Positions 51,000-61,564 of a stretch of DNA of 64,000 nt are shown here, in pieces. Position numbers and translations under genes: made by a program. Under the pieces are notes generated by a model. The model was not told the DNA's origin and made no database searches. It worked only from the letters and a program-made list of their open reading frames with translations. Each line of letters opens with the position of its first letter. The first letter of the stretch is position 1. This DNA is from Mayamaea pseudoterrestris (lineage: Eukaryota; Bacillariophyta; Bacillariophyceae; Sellaphorales; Sellaphoraceae), in assembly GCA_027923505.1 (NCBI GenBank), contig BROI01000002.1, positions 558,001-622,000 on the forward strand. Reading direction: 5' to 3'.

Positions 51000-51246
51000 A
51001 TGATGTGAATGGATTCGGAAGGACGAAAATGAGGATTTATAGATGGTAGAACAAAAAGAGGCGGTACGACTCAGTAAGAAATCGACAATTGTAACTACTC
51101 TGTGCGTATAGCTCTAGTTCGTCTGCATGATTAGTAGCAGTTGACTTGGAGATTGTCGGATAGCATTGGAGCTTCCCTCCTCACGACCAACGAGCGAACC
51201 ACGTCTCGCGCGTCATAGCGCGCGCCGCGGCGCGCCACCAAAGAAC

Positions 51247-54200
51247 ATGAGCAAGACCGAGCAACGTCGCCCTACTTGCTTTCACAAAGTGCTGTCCTCC
51301 TCCCGTACTCCTTTCATAGAACTCTCCAGCATGAGCTCCTCCTTGTCTTCTGTAGACAAGCATTCATTGTCAGTCAACGATGACGACACGACTGCAAAGG
51401 CATCCGCTCCTTTGGACCAGCCGCTCAGCGCTTCTTCATCGCAGCAACCATCATCGACGGATCATTATCATTTAGATTTCATCGCCAGCAGCCATGCCGT
51501 CAAAAGCTTGTTCTCCTTGGGAGTCATTGACGATCAAAGCATTAGCGTTGCCATTCACAACGTTGATGGAGCGCTCGTATTGGATCACGCGCATGTTGCC
51601 GCGGAAGGAGCCGTCGTTGAAGCAGCAGCAGCTCAAGGAATTAGCGACAGCAGCAGTCACGAAAATACTCGTTTGGGAGCCTTGGAGGCAGACAAGGAGC
51701 GACAAGTATCATTGTCGCAGGATATCATTGCTCTTCCTGCTGGACTGGGCGAGATGAAGGAGACGGAAGCGCTCGCGCTGATTCTTGCGAATCCGCCGCA
51801 GAATTCCGTCTCAAACATCACCTCGCATGACAGTCATAGCGACAACAATTCCAAGCTCGGACTACCCGTACCTGACGATTATATACAACGATTCTTGCCG
51901 CAGCAATCTCCCGAACCACGAGAATATTTGCCTTGGAAATTCAAGGACATTCAGTTGCTCATTGGCTCGAATGCGACCGTCTATCGAGCAAGCAGCAGCA
52001 GCACTACTGCGAATGCAGCTAACGTAGCGGAGCATTCGACAGCCATTACAGTTCGCATTGAACAAACGAGAGACCTGCAGTCTCTCTTGGAGCGATATGA
52101 ACAAGACAAGCTGTTTGCGCTGCAAAACAAGCCTTCATATGCACAAGTGGCCGCAGCAAAGGCAATCAGACAGCGACAACAAATAAACAAGCCGCTCACC
52201 AGCGATTTGCATCAACTGGCCGACGATGAGCAAGGTCTTCAGTCTTGTATTGTGGCAGCTCCATCTTGTCCTGTAGGTGGACTATTGTCGTCTCGAGGCG
52301 GCCTCATTTCATCGCCGCAGCACCACCAAGCGGACGCATCAACAAATCCTGCTTCGTCGCCAACTTCGCCCGTTTCCACCGTTTTGGACATTTATCTTGA
52401 TAATATAATGGCTAATGTACCGCAGCTGGCATTGTGTTTACAGGACAAGGGTTTGATTCAGTCGGTGAAGCTGCTGTCGACGGATGACATTCCATCGTCG
52501 CTGATGCATCCCGATACTCTCGAAACATCGACTCCATTTTCAATTGTTCACAAGGCCGACGGAAAGCAAGTTTTTAGCCCCGAAGTCATGGAGACGAATG
52601 CATCCATGTTGCTTCGATTCCTGCAAGCCAACTGCACCAAGAATAACACGACATATCTGCTACGACGGGAGCATGGCGAAACAAACATTCAACTATACGA
52701 TATATCCACCCTTTCCGGTCGAGGACAAAAGCGCTGGGTGTTTTGGCTCGCCATGATGTCTTATCGCTTTGCCAATCGTTTGCGCCACGTTGCCATGAAC
52801 CACGCCGTCGACGATCCGGCCTTGAAGCGAGCTTGGCGTGCGCGGCAGCGAAGTTTGTTGCGAAACACGTTGGAGTTGCTGGAAAAGTTGACGGATATGG
52901 ATGGTAATCAGCGCGAGAGTTTGGCAGCTGCGGTTCATGAGCATTTGGCGGATAGCATGCTGGGTCTGGAGGATAGTGAAGGGCCTGCTGGTTGCTTTGG
53001 TGAGGGCGACGAGGAAGCGCTTCCCTCGTCAGGCAAATCCGTACCTACATCGCCGACACCTTGTGTATCCATGATACAGCAGCCGTACGCTAACATCTCG
53101 GTTGATGCTTTGGGCAAGGCTCAGGATCATTTGGCGAAGGGCATCAAGGTACTTATGCCGGTTTTGGAAGCTGATGCGAAACTGCATAACGCTAAGACTA
53201 AGAAGGGAGCTGTAGATGCAGAATTTCGCCGGCGTATTGAACCAGTCGCGACTCAGCTCTTTGCCTTGCACTACAAGTTTGTGAATGTGTCGCTTCGTCT
53301 TGCTGAAATTCATTTAAGTAATTACTTTTCGTCGAGCGCCATGCAGGCTTTGCGGACTTCCGCTCGGTGCATGGCAGATTCACTATATCTGGTCCATCTT
53401 TTAGATCGAGACTCGGACAAGAGAGTATATGCCTGGATGCAAAGAATTCAGCTCCAGTATACATGGCTGTGGGAACACAGCGGCCACTTCGCGCGATCAT
53501 TTGCAGCGGACGAACTATGGCGAGAGCGTGGCCATGCTTCTGGCGACGATGTAATCAGTGTACTTCAGGATGTTGACAATGCATTTCGCGAGCATGCATC
53601 ACTAGATTTGAGCGATTCATTTATACGGAAGACTTTTATCGAGCCGGAGAATCCGCTTACAATGCAGTCGAATGGCGTCATTAATCTTAATTCGTTAAAT
53701 GGTATTGTCGACTTCTTTGCACCAATTGGGAAGCGGAAGGTTCAAAAAACACAACGCAACGCCTCCGACAGAGAAGTTGCTGAAAAAGTCTTGGCGAAGC
53801 GGAGGGTTATTGTCCGCGATCAAAGAAAAGTTTTGATCGCTGCATCCCTTGCTTACAGTCGATCAATCAAATCGTTTCGCGATTTACTAGCAGAGGAAGC
53901 GTTTGACGACACACTCCCATCAGAGAATGATACCGCGTTGATAGCTTTGCTCGATCAGAGGCTTGGTGATTCTTGCAATGAGACTGGGAAGATTCTGTTG
54001 AATGAACTTAGACGACTCCTTCAGTCAGCGAGTGCTCGCCCCAACGATGCTGCGCCTACAGGAGCCGTCGAGTACATGCTCTCGTCCGCTCAGTTTTGGT
54101 TTTTCCAAGCCCTTGAAGTATTCGAACGTTGCAGAGATCTACGAAACTTGGCGTTGCTTCGTTGCAACCTCTGTCAGGCGTACAAGCTTCAGGCTAATGC

Positions 54201-55113
54201 AGTTTTTTCGTCCACGACCCCGAAACCCCCGGACGGCCACACCCATGCTGATATCTGCTTGCAGGAGGCCATCCATCACCTTGAAGCTGCTCATGAGGCC
54301 CTGGGCGAGCGTGACCTGGATCCGAAAACATGGAACTTTGTCAGCGAGGAGATGGCTGCAACGTTTCTGGTACTTGGGGTTCGACGGCGCCAATCCTTTA
54401 TTGGATCTGGATCGGTGCCTGTCCTTATGCAGGCTTTACGACTTTCTCCGGGAAAGGAGCAGTCGATTGTTGAGCCAATAGAGAGAGCGCGACAAATCTA
54501 TGAGCAGCTTGGGAACCATCATCAGGCTGCAGCAGCGCACTACCAGCTCGCGTTGTACTTTAGTAAAATATGGACCTGCCAACTTAACGAGGTTAAGACG
54601 CGAGAAAAGCTCACGCTCGCGTTCCAGCATTTTAATGCTGCGTATGGGTACTTTTTAAAAGCAATTCGTGGGAATGAGATTACATTTTGTTTGCTGTGCA
54701 TCGACTCATCGGGATTGTACGCGGCCGTTCCAGGGCTAGAGAGCACTTGCAAGGCACTTCTACGTTGTCTAGACACTGCTGATGCGCTTTCTAAAAACGT
54801 TGTAGAAACGAAATTGAAAGATGTGCAAGGCCGTGCCGACTGGTTTAGGCAAATGGATGTAATTACCACGGCTATTGACGAACGCGTATTCAAAGCGTTG
54901 CGCAGTTTGGTGAAAATTGAAAATGAAGCTGCTGGTGACGGTAACGATCGGTACAAGTCATTGTATCGAATAGCCTTGCAAGCCAAAATGCGCCCCGCTC
55001 CTTCTGAAGTTTACTGCGGGGACGAATTTATTGACAGTGTTGCTAACCGACTCCACGCAATGCACTCCCTGCTCAAGGAAACTGCTACTCATTACAAAGA
55101 AAAATGCGTTTGA
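51247..55113 (+). CDS. EDRF1-like TPR protein, copy 2
   Basis: Identical to the 39866-43732 product (1,288 residues); true ATG at 51247, the earlier frame opening being a TTG. Confidence 0.73.
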   Translation: MSKTEQRRPTCFHKVLSSSRTPFIELSSMSSSLSSVDKHSLSVNDDDTTAKASAPLDQPLSASSSQQPSSTDHYHLDFIASSHAVKSLFSLGVIDDQSISVAIHNVDGALVLDHAHVAAEGAVVEAAAAQGISDSSSHENTRLGALEADKERQVSLSQDIIALPAGLGEMKETEALALILANPPQNSVSNITSHDSHSDNNSKLGLPVPDDYIQRFLPQQSPEPREYLPWKFKDIQLLIGSNATVYRASSSSTTANAANVAEHSTAITVRIEQTRDLQSLLERYEQDKLFALQNKPSYAQVAAAKAIRQRQQINKPLTSDLHQLADDEQGLQSCIVAAPSCPVGGLLSSRGGLISSPQHHQADASTNPASSPTSPVSTVLDIYLDNIMANVPQLALCLQDKGLIQSVKLLSTDDIPSSLMHPDTLETSTPFSIVHKADGKQVFSPEVMETNASMLLRFLQANCTKNNTTYLLRREHGETNIQLYDISTLSGRGQKRWVFWLAMMSYRFANRLRHVAMNHAVDDPALKRAWRARQRSLLRNTLELLEKLTDMDGNQRESLAAAVHEHLADSMLGLEDSEGPAGCFGEGDEEALPSSGKSVPTSPTPCVSMIQQPYANISVDALGKAQDHLAKGIKVLMPVLEADAKLHNAKTKKGAVDAEFRRRIEPVATQLFALHYKFVNVSLRLAEIHLSNYFSSSAMQALRTSARCMADSLYLVHLLDRDSDKRVYAWMQRIQLQYTWLWEHSGHFARSFAADELWRERGHASGDDVISVLQDVDNAFREHASLDLSDSFIRKTFIEPENPLTMQSNGVINLNSLNGIVDFFAPIGKRKVQKTQRNASDREVAEKVLAKRRVIVRDQRKVLIAASLAYSRSIKSFRDLLAEEAFDDTLPSENDTALIALLDQRLGDSCNETGKILLNELRRLLQSASARPNDAAPTGAVEYMLSSAQFWFFQALEVFERCRDLRNLALLRCNLCQAYKLQANAVFSSTTPKPPDGHTHADICLQEAIHHLEAAHEALGERDLDPKTWNFVSEEMAATFLVLGVRRRQSFIGSGSVPVLMQALRLSPGKEQSIVEPIERARQIYEQLGNHHQAAAAHYQLALYFSKIWTCQLNEVKTREKLTLAFQHFNAAYGYFLKAIRGNEITFCLLCIDSSGLYAAVPGLESTCKALLRCLDTADALSKNVVETKLKDVQGRADWFRQMDVITTAIDERVFKALRSLVKIENEAAGDGNDRYKSLYRIALQAKMRPAPSEVYCGDEFIDSVANRLHAMHSLLKETATHYKEKCV

Positions 55114-55147
55114 AAATTGTGATAATTTAATATTTCATTTACTTGTG

Positions 55148-56660
55148 TCACTCCTCCGGAAACAAAGGTAGCCTGCTCTTTTCGATACCAGATTCGACAA
55201 AACCCTGCTCCTTGAGCATAGTGATAGTATCTCGCAGTCGCATTCCTTCATCATGATTCATTCGTTGTAGCGACACTGTAATATGACTAGCCAATGCCTT
55301 CAAAATTTGAACATCATTGTTCGTAAAACCACCCTGCGTCTTGGAAATTGGATCAACGGCATCAAGATTACCCTTGCGCTTATCCGTCTTGTTGATTGCT
55401 TGAATGACGGCAATCGCTCGACCTTGTGAATCCAATACTGGCACGCACACCATGTTGCGAATCTGCTGGTCATGCGGAAGCGACTCGTTTTGCTTGCCGG
55501 CTTCTGCCGCAAAGTCTGGTTCGTTTCGTACGTCATAAAAGTTAAAGCACTCGCCTGTCAATACCGCGCGCGACGCAATGTTGCGGCCAAGTGGTATAAA
55601 GCTTCCAGACTTGAGCGACTTTTTGGATGTTTCGTCGTACTTGGCGTATAAATACTTTCCATCTGGCGTTGGAATGGGAGTGCCCAGCTTGTCGTCCTTT
55701 TGCACGACGAGAAAGAGCGACGTCCGCTGCGCCCCAATCAAACTACCCGCCTCATTAATAACGTCGTTGAATATTTCATCCAAGTGTGCTTCTCGTTTCC
55801 GTGCTTGAATCTTGTTCGAGTCGATGAATAAAAGTGGAAACATGCCTATTAATGAATGAAAAGCCAGAGACAAGTAAGCTTGACGCTCGCAAAAATAGAA
55901 AACAGACTACACCATAACATTTGTACGTTACCAATCAAACAGCCAATGGTCATTCCAATGGCGCAACCAAACTGGTTGGCAAACCTCACCGACCGCAGCT
56001 GTCGCTGGGCCGTGGTGAGATTGGGCTTTGGAAGGTTCACGTGCTTGGCCAAAAAGTCTTCCACGACGGTTCCAAACATGACTCCGGCAACGTCACTGAC
56101 AATGTTTCCCTGGAGCATCAATAATAGATAAATATTGTTGAGTAAACCTGTTTCATTCCGTCCACATTCTCGTCACTCATTATACGCACCAGCGCTGCCG
56201 CGCACATTGTCGAAATGCCCAGCAGTACACCAAAGGACGTGTCAATGGCATCACCCGCAATGATCAACAAGGCATTATCCATGATTCCAAAGGCAATAAA
56301 GGGAATGCACGTGGCAATGGCAACCGCTCTCAAGTCTTGCTTGGTTGGTTCAGGAATTATTAATTGTGCGTCATTGCCTGATTTGGAGGCTGCTTCGCGT
56401 ACGTGGCGAATGGCACCATGTAGCTGCTGGCGGCCTGACGGTGACAAGTGATTGACTAGTGATTCGAAACCAAGTCCTTGCTCGCTAAGTTCAGTCAATT
56501 GTCGCGATAGATTGGAAGCATTGACTGGTTTATTGCTCGATGAGGCTGCTGCTTCTGCTGCATCGGACAGTGAGCGAGTGCTTGGCTTACAGTGTAACCT
56601 TTGCGTCACTGAAATTATTGGTCGACATATTTTCTGCGACCGTATCATATTAATCTGCAT
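55148..56660 (-). CDS. TMEM65-GAF fusion protein, copy 2
   Basis: Exons 56660-56190, 56109-55932 and 55845-55148, identical to copy 1 including splice signals; 448 residues. Confidence 0.8.
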
Positions 56661-56888
56661 TGGATTCTATATACCAGAGATTAATGGGCCGCAGTAGCAG
56701 CAGGGGCAAAAGATTGGACGGACGAAAGGTATGATGGTGTCATGGTCGATTGAATGGATTGTCACGCATCGTAGCGGTACTCAGTCTTGTCTTGCGTTTG
56801 TTCTTTGGCAGTGTGCGTACGACATTCTCACATATCATCATCATTCCACAAAGTCTTCCGTACGACCTTAACAGAAATCATCAACAGC

Positions 56889-57666
56889 ATGGGTTCCTTC
56901 ATGTTTGCCCTTTACTGCATAGGGAGTTTTCTGCTCATGGTGATTTTGGCGTGTGTCATGTGCGGCTGTCCGATACTGGCGTTCGTACTCGGCGCACCTT
57001 TCGAACAAACCGTGAGTGTCAATGAACGACAACGGATGGAACAAAGTAATTTGGCCGAATGGATCATTCGTCTCATGCGAGATCCAGATACTTTGGAGGA
57101 TCGTCGTCGTCGTAGGCAGACGTCAACCACGGATGTTGAGCAACCGCAGTCTCTACAAGAAAAGACTGACGAGTACTCGAGTAAGACGCTGCAGCTGCTG
57201 GAATCTAGACGAATGGTACGTGACAAGACTTATAAGATTCATGTGTTTTGCGTATATGGAATCATCTGGGTTCAGAGGTCTGACATTGTTGCTTGTATAT
57301 GCGCAGACACTACGAGAAAAACATTTCGTCCACTATCCCACGACGGAAGCCGTCACAGTCGAGGTGAGCTTCGGTGACGACCCAGCGACCAGCAGCAACG
57401 ACAGTACCATGGTTCGCGTTCCGGCTGCTGGCTCGCATGTAAATTGTGACAATGATCAACCATATCGACTGGCGGAGGCAACCTGCGCCATATGCTTGAT
57501 CGCCTACGAGACTGGCTCGCAGGTTGGTTGGTCATCCAACATCGCGTGTGAGCATGTCTTTCATTACGATTGCTTCAAATTGTGGTTGGCGCGGCCCGAA
57601 GGAAAGTCTTGTCCATGTTGCCGACGGGAGTTTCTTGTCGGCGAAACTGTTGATTTGAAAGGGTGA
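56889..57666 (+). CDS. RING-H2 membrane E3 ubiquitin ligase, copy 2
   Basis: Exons 56889-57215 and 57307-57666, identical to copy 1. This is the last recognisable gene in the window; 623 bases of copy 2 tail separate it from the satellite. Confidence 0.83.
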
Positions 57667-58289
57667 AAGTCAAAAGGAAGACCTTTTTGGCCACTGCCAA
57701 TCTTTGTCACACCAATGGTGACCAAGGCACGTAGCGAAAGTGATGCAGGCAGAAGCAAGCTTGATATTTGGATGGCTGTACTCTCTATGAAAAAACATTC
57801 AACTGCAGCCAAACGTGCTAGAAAAACTGCTTGGAAACGAGGCCAAAAGACCGCCTGTCGGCAAGTTTAAGAGCATGAGCTAGGAGTCTGTAGCAAGTCA
57901 CACTTGAAAGCGCATGTTCCAATAGTCTGTAGCAAGTCGCTACCATGCTTCCAGATGAAACGCGACATTCATGGGGGACTCGGAACGGCTCATTCATGGC
58001 CCGAGAAAGGCGACAGCATCTCGATCTTAATTGTCCCCCAAACAATCGTTTTATTTATTAAAATATGTATGTCACTACAACGAAGTGATTAAAGACCTTA
58101 TCTTTTTTTCGCTAGGGTCTATTAAACACATGAACATATTCGCAGGGTGGGGAGGTGGTATCGGTAGGATCAATGGTACCACAAAGCCTGCAAACAAACA
58201 CCTCCAGTAGACAATATAGAAATTGACACAGGCCCTTCAAAGCAAACCATTTTGATGGGTTGATGCCAACGATTCTCGTCTATACGGAA
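57667..58289. other. Gene-free tail of copy 2 before the satellite
   Basis: Identical to 46286-46908. Contains the AGTCTGTAGCAAGTC direct repeat and an AT-rich patch (TTTATTTATTAAAATATG near 58050). No gene seen. Confidence 0.6.
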
Positions 58290-58564
58290 CAAGACTATGC
58301 CATAGACATGCGCATAGTCTCAAATGGTGCAGAAAGGACTGCCTGGAGGCCCACACCATGGAATCTATACAGTGCCAAGACCCCAAGTTGTGGATGCATA
58401 CCACCAGGATGCCCCATGCCCTAGCCACTCACAACGACCCAATGAGTGTCAGGCAAAACTATCCAGAGTGTGCCATTGGCATGTGCATAGTCTCCAATGG
58501 TGCAAAAAGGACTGCCTGGAGGTCTACACCCTGGAATATTCTACACAACAGGTCATGGAAAGAC
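58290..58564. repeat. Diverged ~173-bp direct repeat at the array edge
   Basis: CATAGTCTCAAATGGTGC at about 58313 recurs as CATAGTCTCCAATGGTGC at about 58486, each followed by GGACTGCCTGGAGG and a CCTGGAAT/CATGGAAT block. The two are diverged from each other and distinct from most of the 347-bp unit; from about 58565 the sequence matches the main satellite. Confidence 0.6.
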
Positions 58565-60500
58565 TTCAAAAAGGATCTACAGACCCCATAATACAACCAA
58601 TATGGATTTGAATGTTGATTGGGACTCATAGACTTGTCCATTTGGGCGTAGAGCCATCACCATGCCCTGAGACTCCGCACATTCAACCAATGGTTGAATG
58701 TGCCAGCCCTGCTCCATTTTTGGCTGCAGGGATCATCAGCATTGCCCGCTGAGCCCTCCAATTTCTTTCAACTCATGTTTGTTGTCAATGATGGGCCATA
58801 AGTTGGTGAGTTGCACCTCAGCATCCATCACCATGAGACTGAACAGATCCAACAACTTGTTGGATCTGCTAGCGGCGCACCTCAAGTGGCAATTGAACCT
58901 TCCAAAATGGCCTGCAGACACCATAATACAACCAATATGGACTTGAACAATGATTGGGACTCATAGACTTGTCCATTTGGGCGTAGAGCCATCACCATGC
59001 CCTGAGACTCCGCACATTCAACCAATGGTTGAATGTGCCAGCCCTGCTCCCTTTTTGGCTGCAAAGATCATCAGCATTGCCCACTGAGCCCTCCAATTTC
59101 TTCCGAATCATGTTTGTTGTCAATGCCCCATAAGTTGGTGAATTGCACCTCAGCATCCATCACCATGTATGTCACAGTGAGACTGAGCAGATCCAACAAC
59201 TTGTTGGATCTGCTAGTGGTGCATTGAGACTTCCAAAATGGACTGCAGACCCCATAATACATTCAATATGGACTTGAACAATGATTGGGACTCATAGACT
59301 TGTCCATTTGGGCGTAGAGCCATCACCATGCCCTGAGACTCCGCACATTCAACCAATGGTTGAATGTGCCAGCCCTGCTCCCTTTTTGGCTGCAGGGATT
59401 ATCCGAATTGCCCACTGAGCCCTCCAATTTCTTTTAAATCATGTTTGTTGTCAATGCTGGGCCATAAGTTGGTGAGTTGCACCTCAGAATCCATCACCAT
59501 GTATGCCACAGTGAGACTGAGCAGATCCAACAACTTGTTGGATCTGCTAGCGGTGCACTTCAAGTGGCAATTGAGACTTCCAAAATGGTTTGCAGACCCC
59601 ATAATACATCCAATATGGACTTGAACAATGATTGAGACTCATAGGCTTGTCCATTCGGGCGTAGAGCCATCACCATGCCCTGAGACTCCGCACATTCAAC
59701 CAATGGTTGAATGTGCCAGCCCTGCTCCCTTTTTGGCTGCAGGGATCATCCGGATTGCCCGCTGAGCCCTCCAATTTCTTTCAAGTCATGTTTGATGTCA
59801 ATGCTGGGCCATAAGTTGGTGAGTTGCACCTCAGCATCCATCACCATGTCTGTCACAGTGAGACTGAGCAGATCCAACAACTTGTTGGATTTGCTAGCGG
59901 TGCACCTCAAGTGGCAATTGAACCTTCCAAAATGGACTGAAGACCCCATAATACATTTAATATGGACTTGAACAATGATTGGGACTCATAGACTTGTCCA
60001 TTTGGGTGTAGAGCCATCACCATGCCCTGAGACTCCGCACATTCAACCAATGGTTGAATGTGCCAGCCCTGCTCCCTTTTTGGCTGCAGGGATTATCCGA
60101 ATTGCCCACTGAGCCCTCCAATTTCTTTCAAATCATGTTTGTTGTCAATGCTGGGCCATAAGTTGGTGAGTTGCACCTCAGCATCCATCACCATGTATGC
60201 CACAGTGAGACTGAGCAGATCCAACAACTTGTTGGATCTGCTAGCGGTGCACTTCAAGTGGCAATTGAGACTTCCAAAATGGTCTGCAGACCCCATAATA
60301 CATCCAATATGGACTTGAACAATGATTGAGACTCATAGGCTTGTCCATTTGGGCGTAGAGCCATCACCATGCCCTGAGACTCTGCACATTCAACCAATGG
60401 TTGAATGTGCCAGCCCTGCTCCCTTTTTGGCTGCAAAGATCATCAGCATTGCCCGCTGAGCCCTCCAATTTCTTTCAAATCATGTTTGTTGTCAATGCTG
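58565..60500. repeat. 347-bp satellite array, left segment
   Basis: A tandem array measured by the CACATTCAACC motif at 58678, 59013, 59344, 59691, 60038 and 60385: spacings 335, 331, 347, 347, 347. Short units come from small deletions, such as loss of the CTTCAAGTGGCAAT region in the 59013 unit. Each unit carries two inverted repeats: CACATTCAACC/GGTTGAATGTG and AGCAGATCCAACAA/TTGTTGGATCTGCT (14-base arms round one base). Reading frames of about 86 codons on both strands recur only because the unit does. Confidence 0.93.
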
Positions 60501-61564
60501 GAGCGTCCGGTAAAATGACTTTTCGCCGAAAATGTCACACTGGCACTCATCATTCCGTTGACGAGACCCAAAAGCCGTTGCTGGCATGGCTAGCGTGGCG
60601 CGCCGGCACACCTAGCTGTTTTGCGAAGGCTAAATTCTTCTATCAGCACTTCGCTATAAGAACTTTGCTTAATCAGCACATTGCTATCAGAACTTTACTT
60701 TATCAGCAGAATGCTATCAGAACGTTTCTTATACAGAATTTCTGGGACTGTACGGGATAAAGTACAAATCGTTAGTACCGGTATTATCAATAGTCACAAA
60801 TAGACATAGTTACGCACAGCCATCCATGAAGATGAACCGTTGGCCTTCGACGACGCTCCTTGCCGCTTGCCGACCACCATAATCAGAAGCTGAAGAAGAC
60901 CGCTGCTCTTTATATAACAATTAAAGTAGACTAATTAATATATGACGATTTGATCTATCCAGTTGGTTTGCTGGCGCGGGCACTGTAGATCCCGCGACAG
61001 CACGATTTGTGTGGAGCATCAGTTCTGCTGCTCGCAGCAAACACGTTGTCCTTTTCGTAGGGAATCATCATTACAACACCAATTACAAAGCTCAAGCAAG
61101 CTTCTTGTCATGGCAAATACAAACATCCATCTTTAGCAGCAATCAGTATGGCTAGCCAGTGCTTGTCGATGGTGCCTGGTCGTCGTCGTCGTCGTCGTCG
61201 TCGTCGAAACTCGGTTGGTGGCAGTTGTACAATCATCGTCAAGGTATAAGTAAAGAAACAGCTGAATTGTCGCTAGCGACGAATCATATTCAACAAAAAT
61301 GTCAAATGTGCATAAAGTTCTTTTTCAAGGTTTTACTTAGACAAAAACCGTTATCAGCGAACTGCTATCAGCACATTGCTGACTAAGTAAATCGCTATCA
61401 GCAAAGTGCTGACTAAGTATTGCAAGCTGCTACAGGCGATCCATCGGCGCGCAAGCATAGCCTGGCTATGCACGCGCGCATTGTCGCCAATCAAATCTCA
61501 TCCACGACTAACAGCTGACCCGGTGCGACATTTTTCGTCAAAAAAGACATTTTACCGGAAGCTC
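60501..61564. mobile_element. Non-autonomous TIR DNA transposon nested in the satellite
   Basis: 1,064 bp flanked by CTG target duplications (60498-60500 and 61565-61567). Termini GAGCGTCCGGTAAAATGACT (left) and, inverted at the right, GAGCTTCCGGTAAAATGTCT extend as imperfect inverted repeats for about 38 bases to a TGTCxCAC block. No transposase frame is seen. Subterminal 30-bp tandem repeats (TATCAGCAC-type) occur at 60641, 60671, 60701 and at 61366, 61396, and a GTC microsatellite at about 61180-61206. Removing the element plus one CTG gives a motif spacing of 1414-1067=347, one exact satellite period. A 3-bp duplication suits CACTA- or Harbinger-type transposons, but the termini match neither clearly, so the superfamily is open. 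Confidence 0.85.
61180..61206. repeat. (GTC)n microsatellite
   Basis: About nine uninterrupted GTC/TCG triplets inside the transposon, encoding only a poly-Ser stretch in one frame; no gene inferred. Confidence 0.8.

Larger units (their letters stand above)
46909..58289. repeat. 11,381-bp tandem duplication, copy 2
   Basis: Head-to-tail second copy of 35528-46908. The right edge is the mismatch C58290/G46909, immediately where satellite-related sequence begins. Its left flank lacks the V-ATPase G gene, so the kinase gene here has only 362 bases of its original upstream DNA. Confidence 0.95.
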
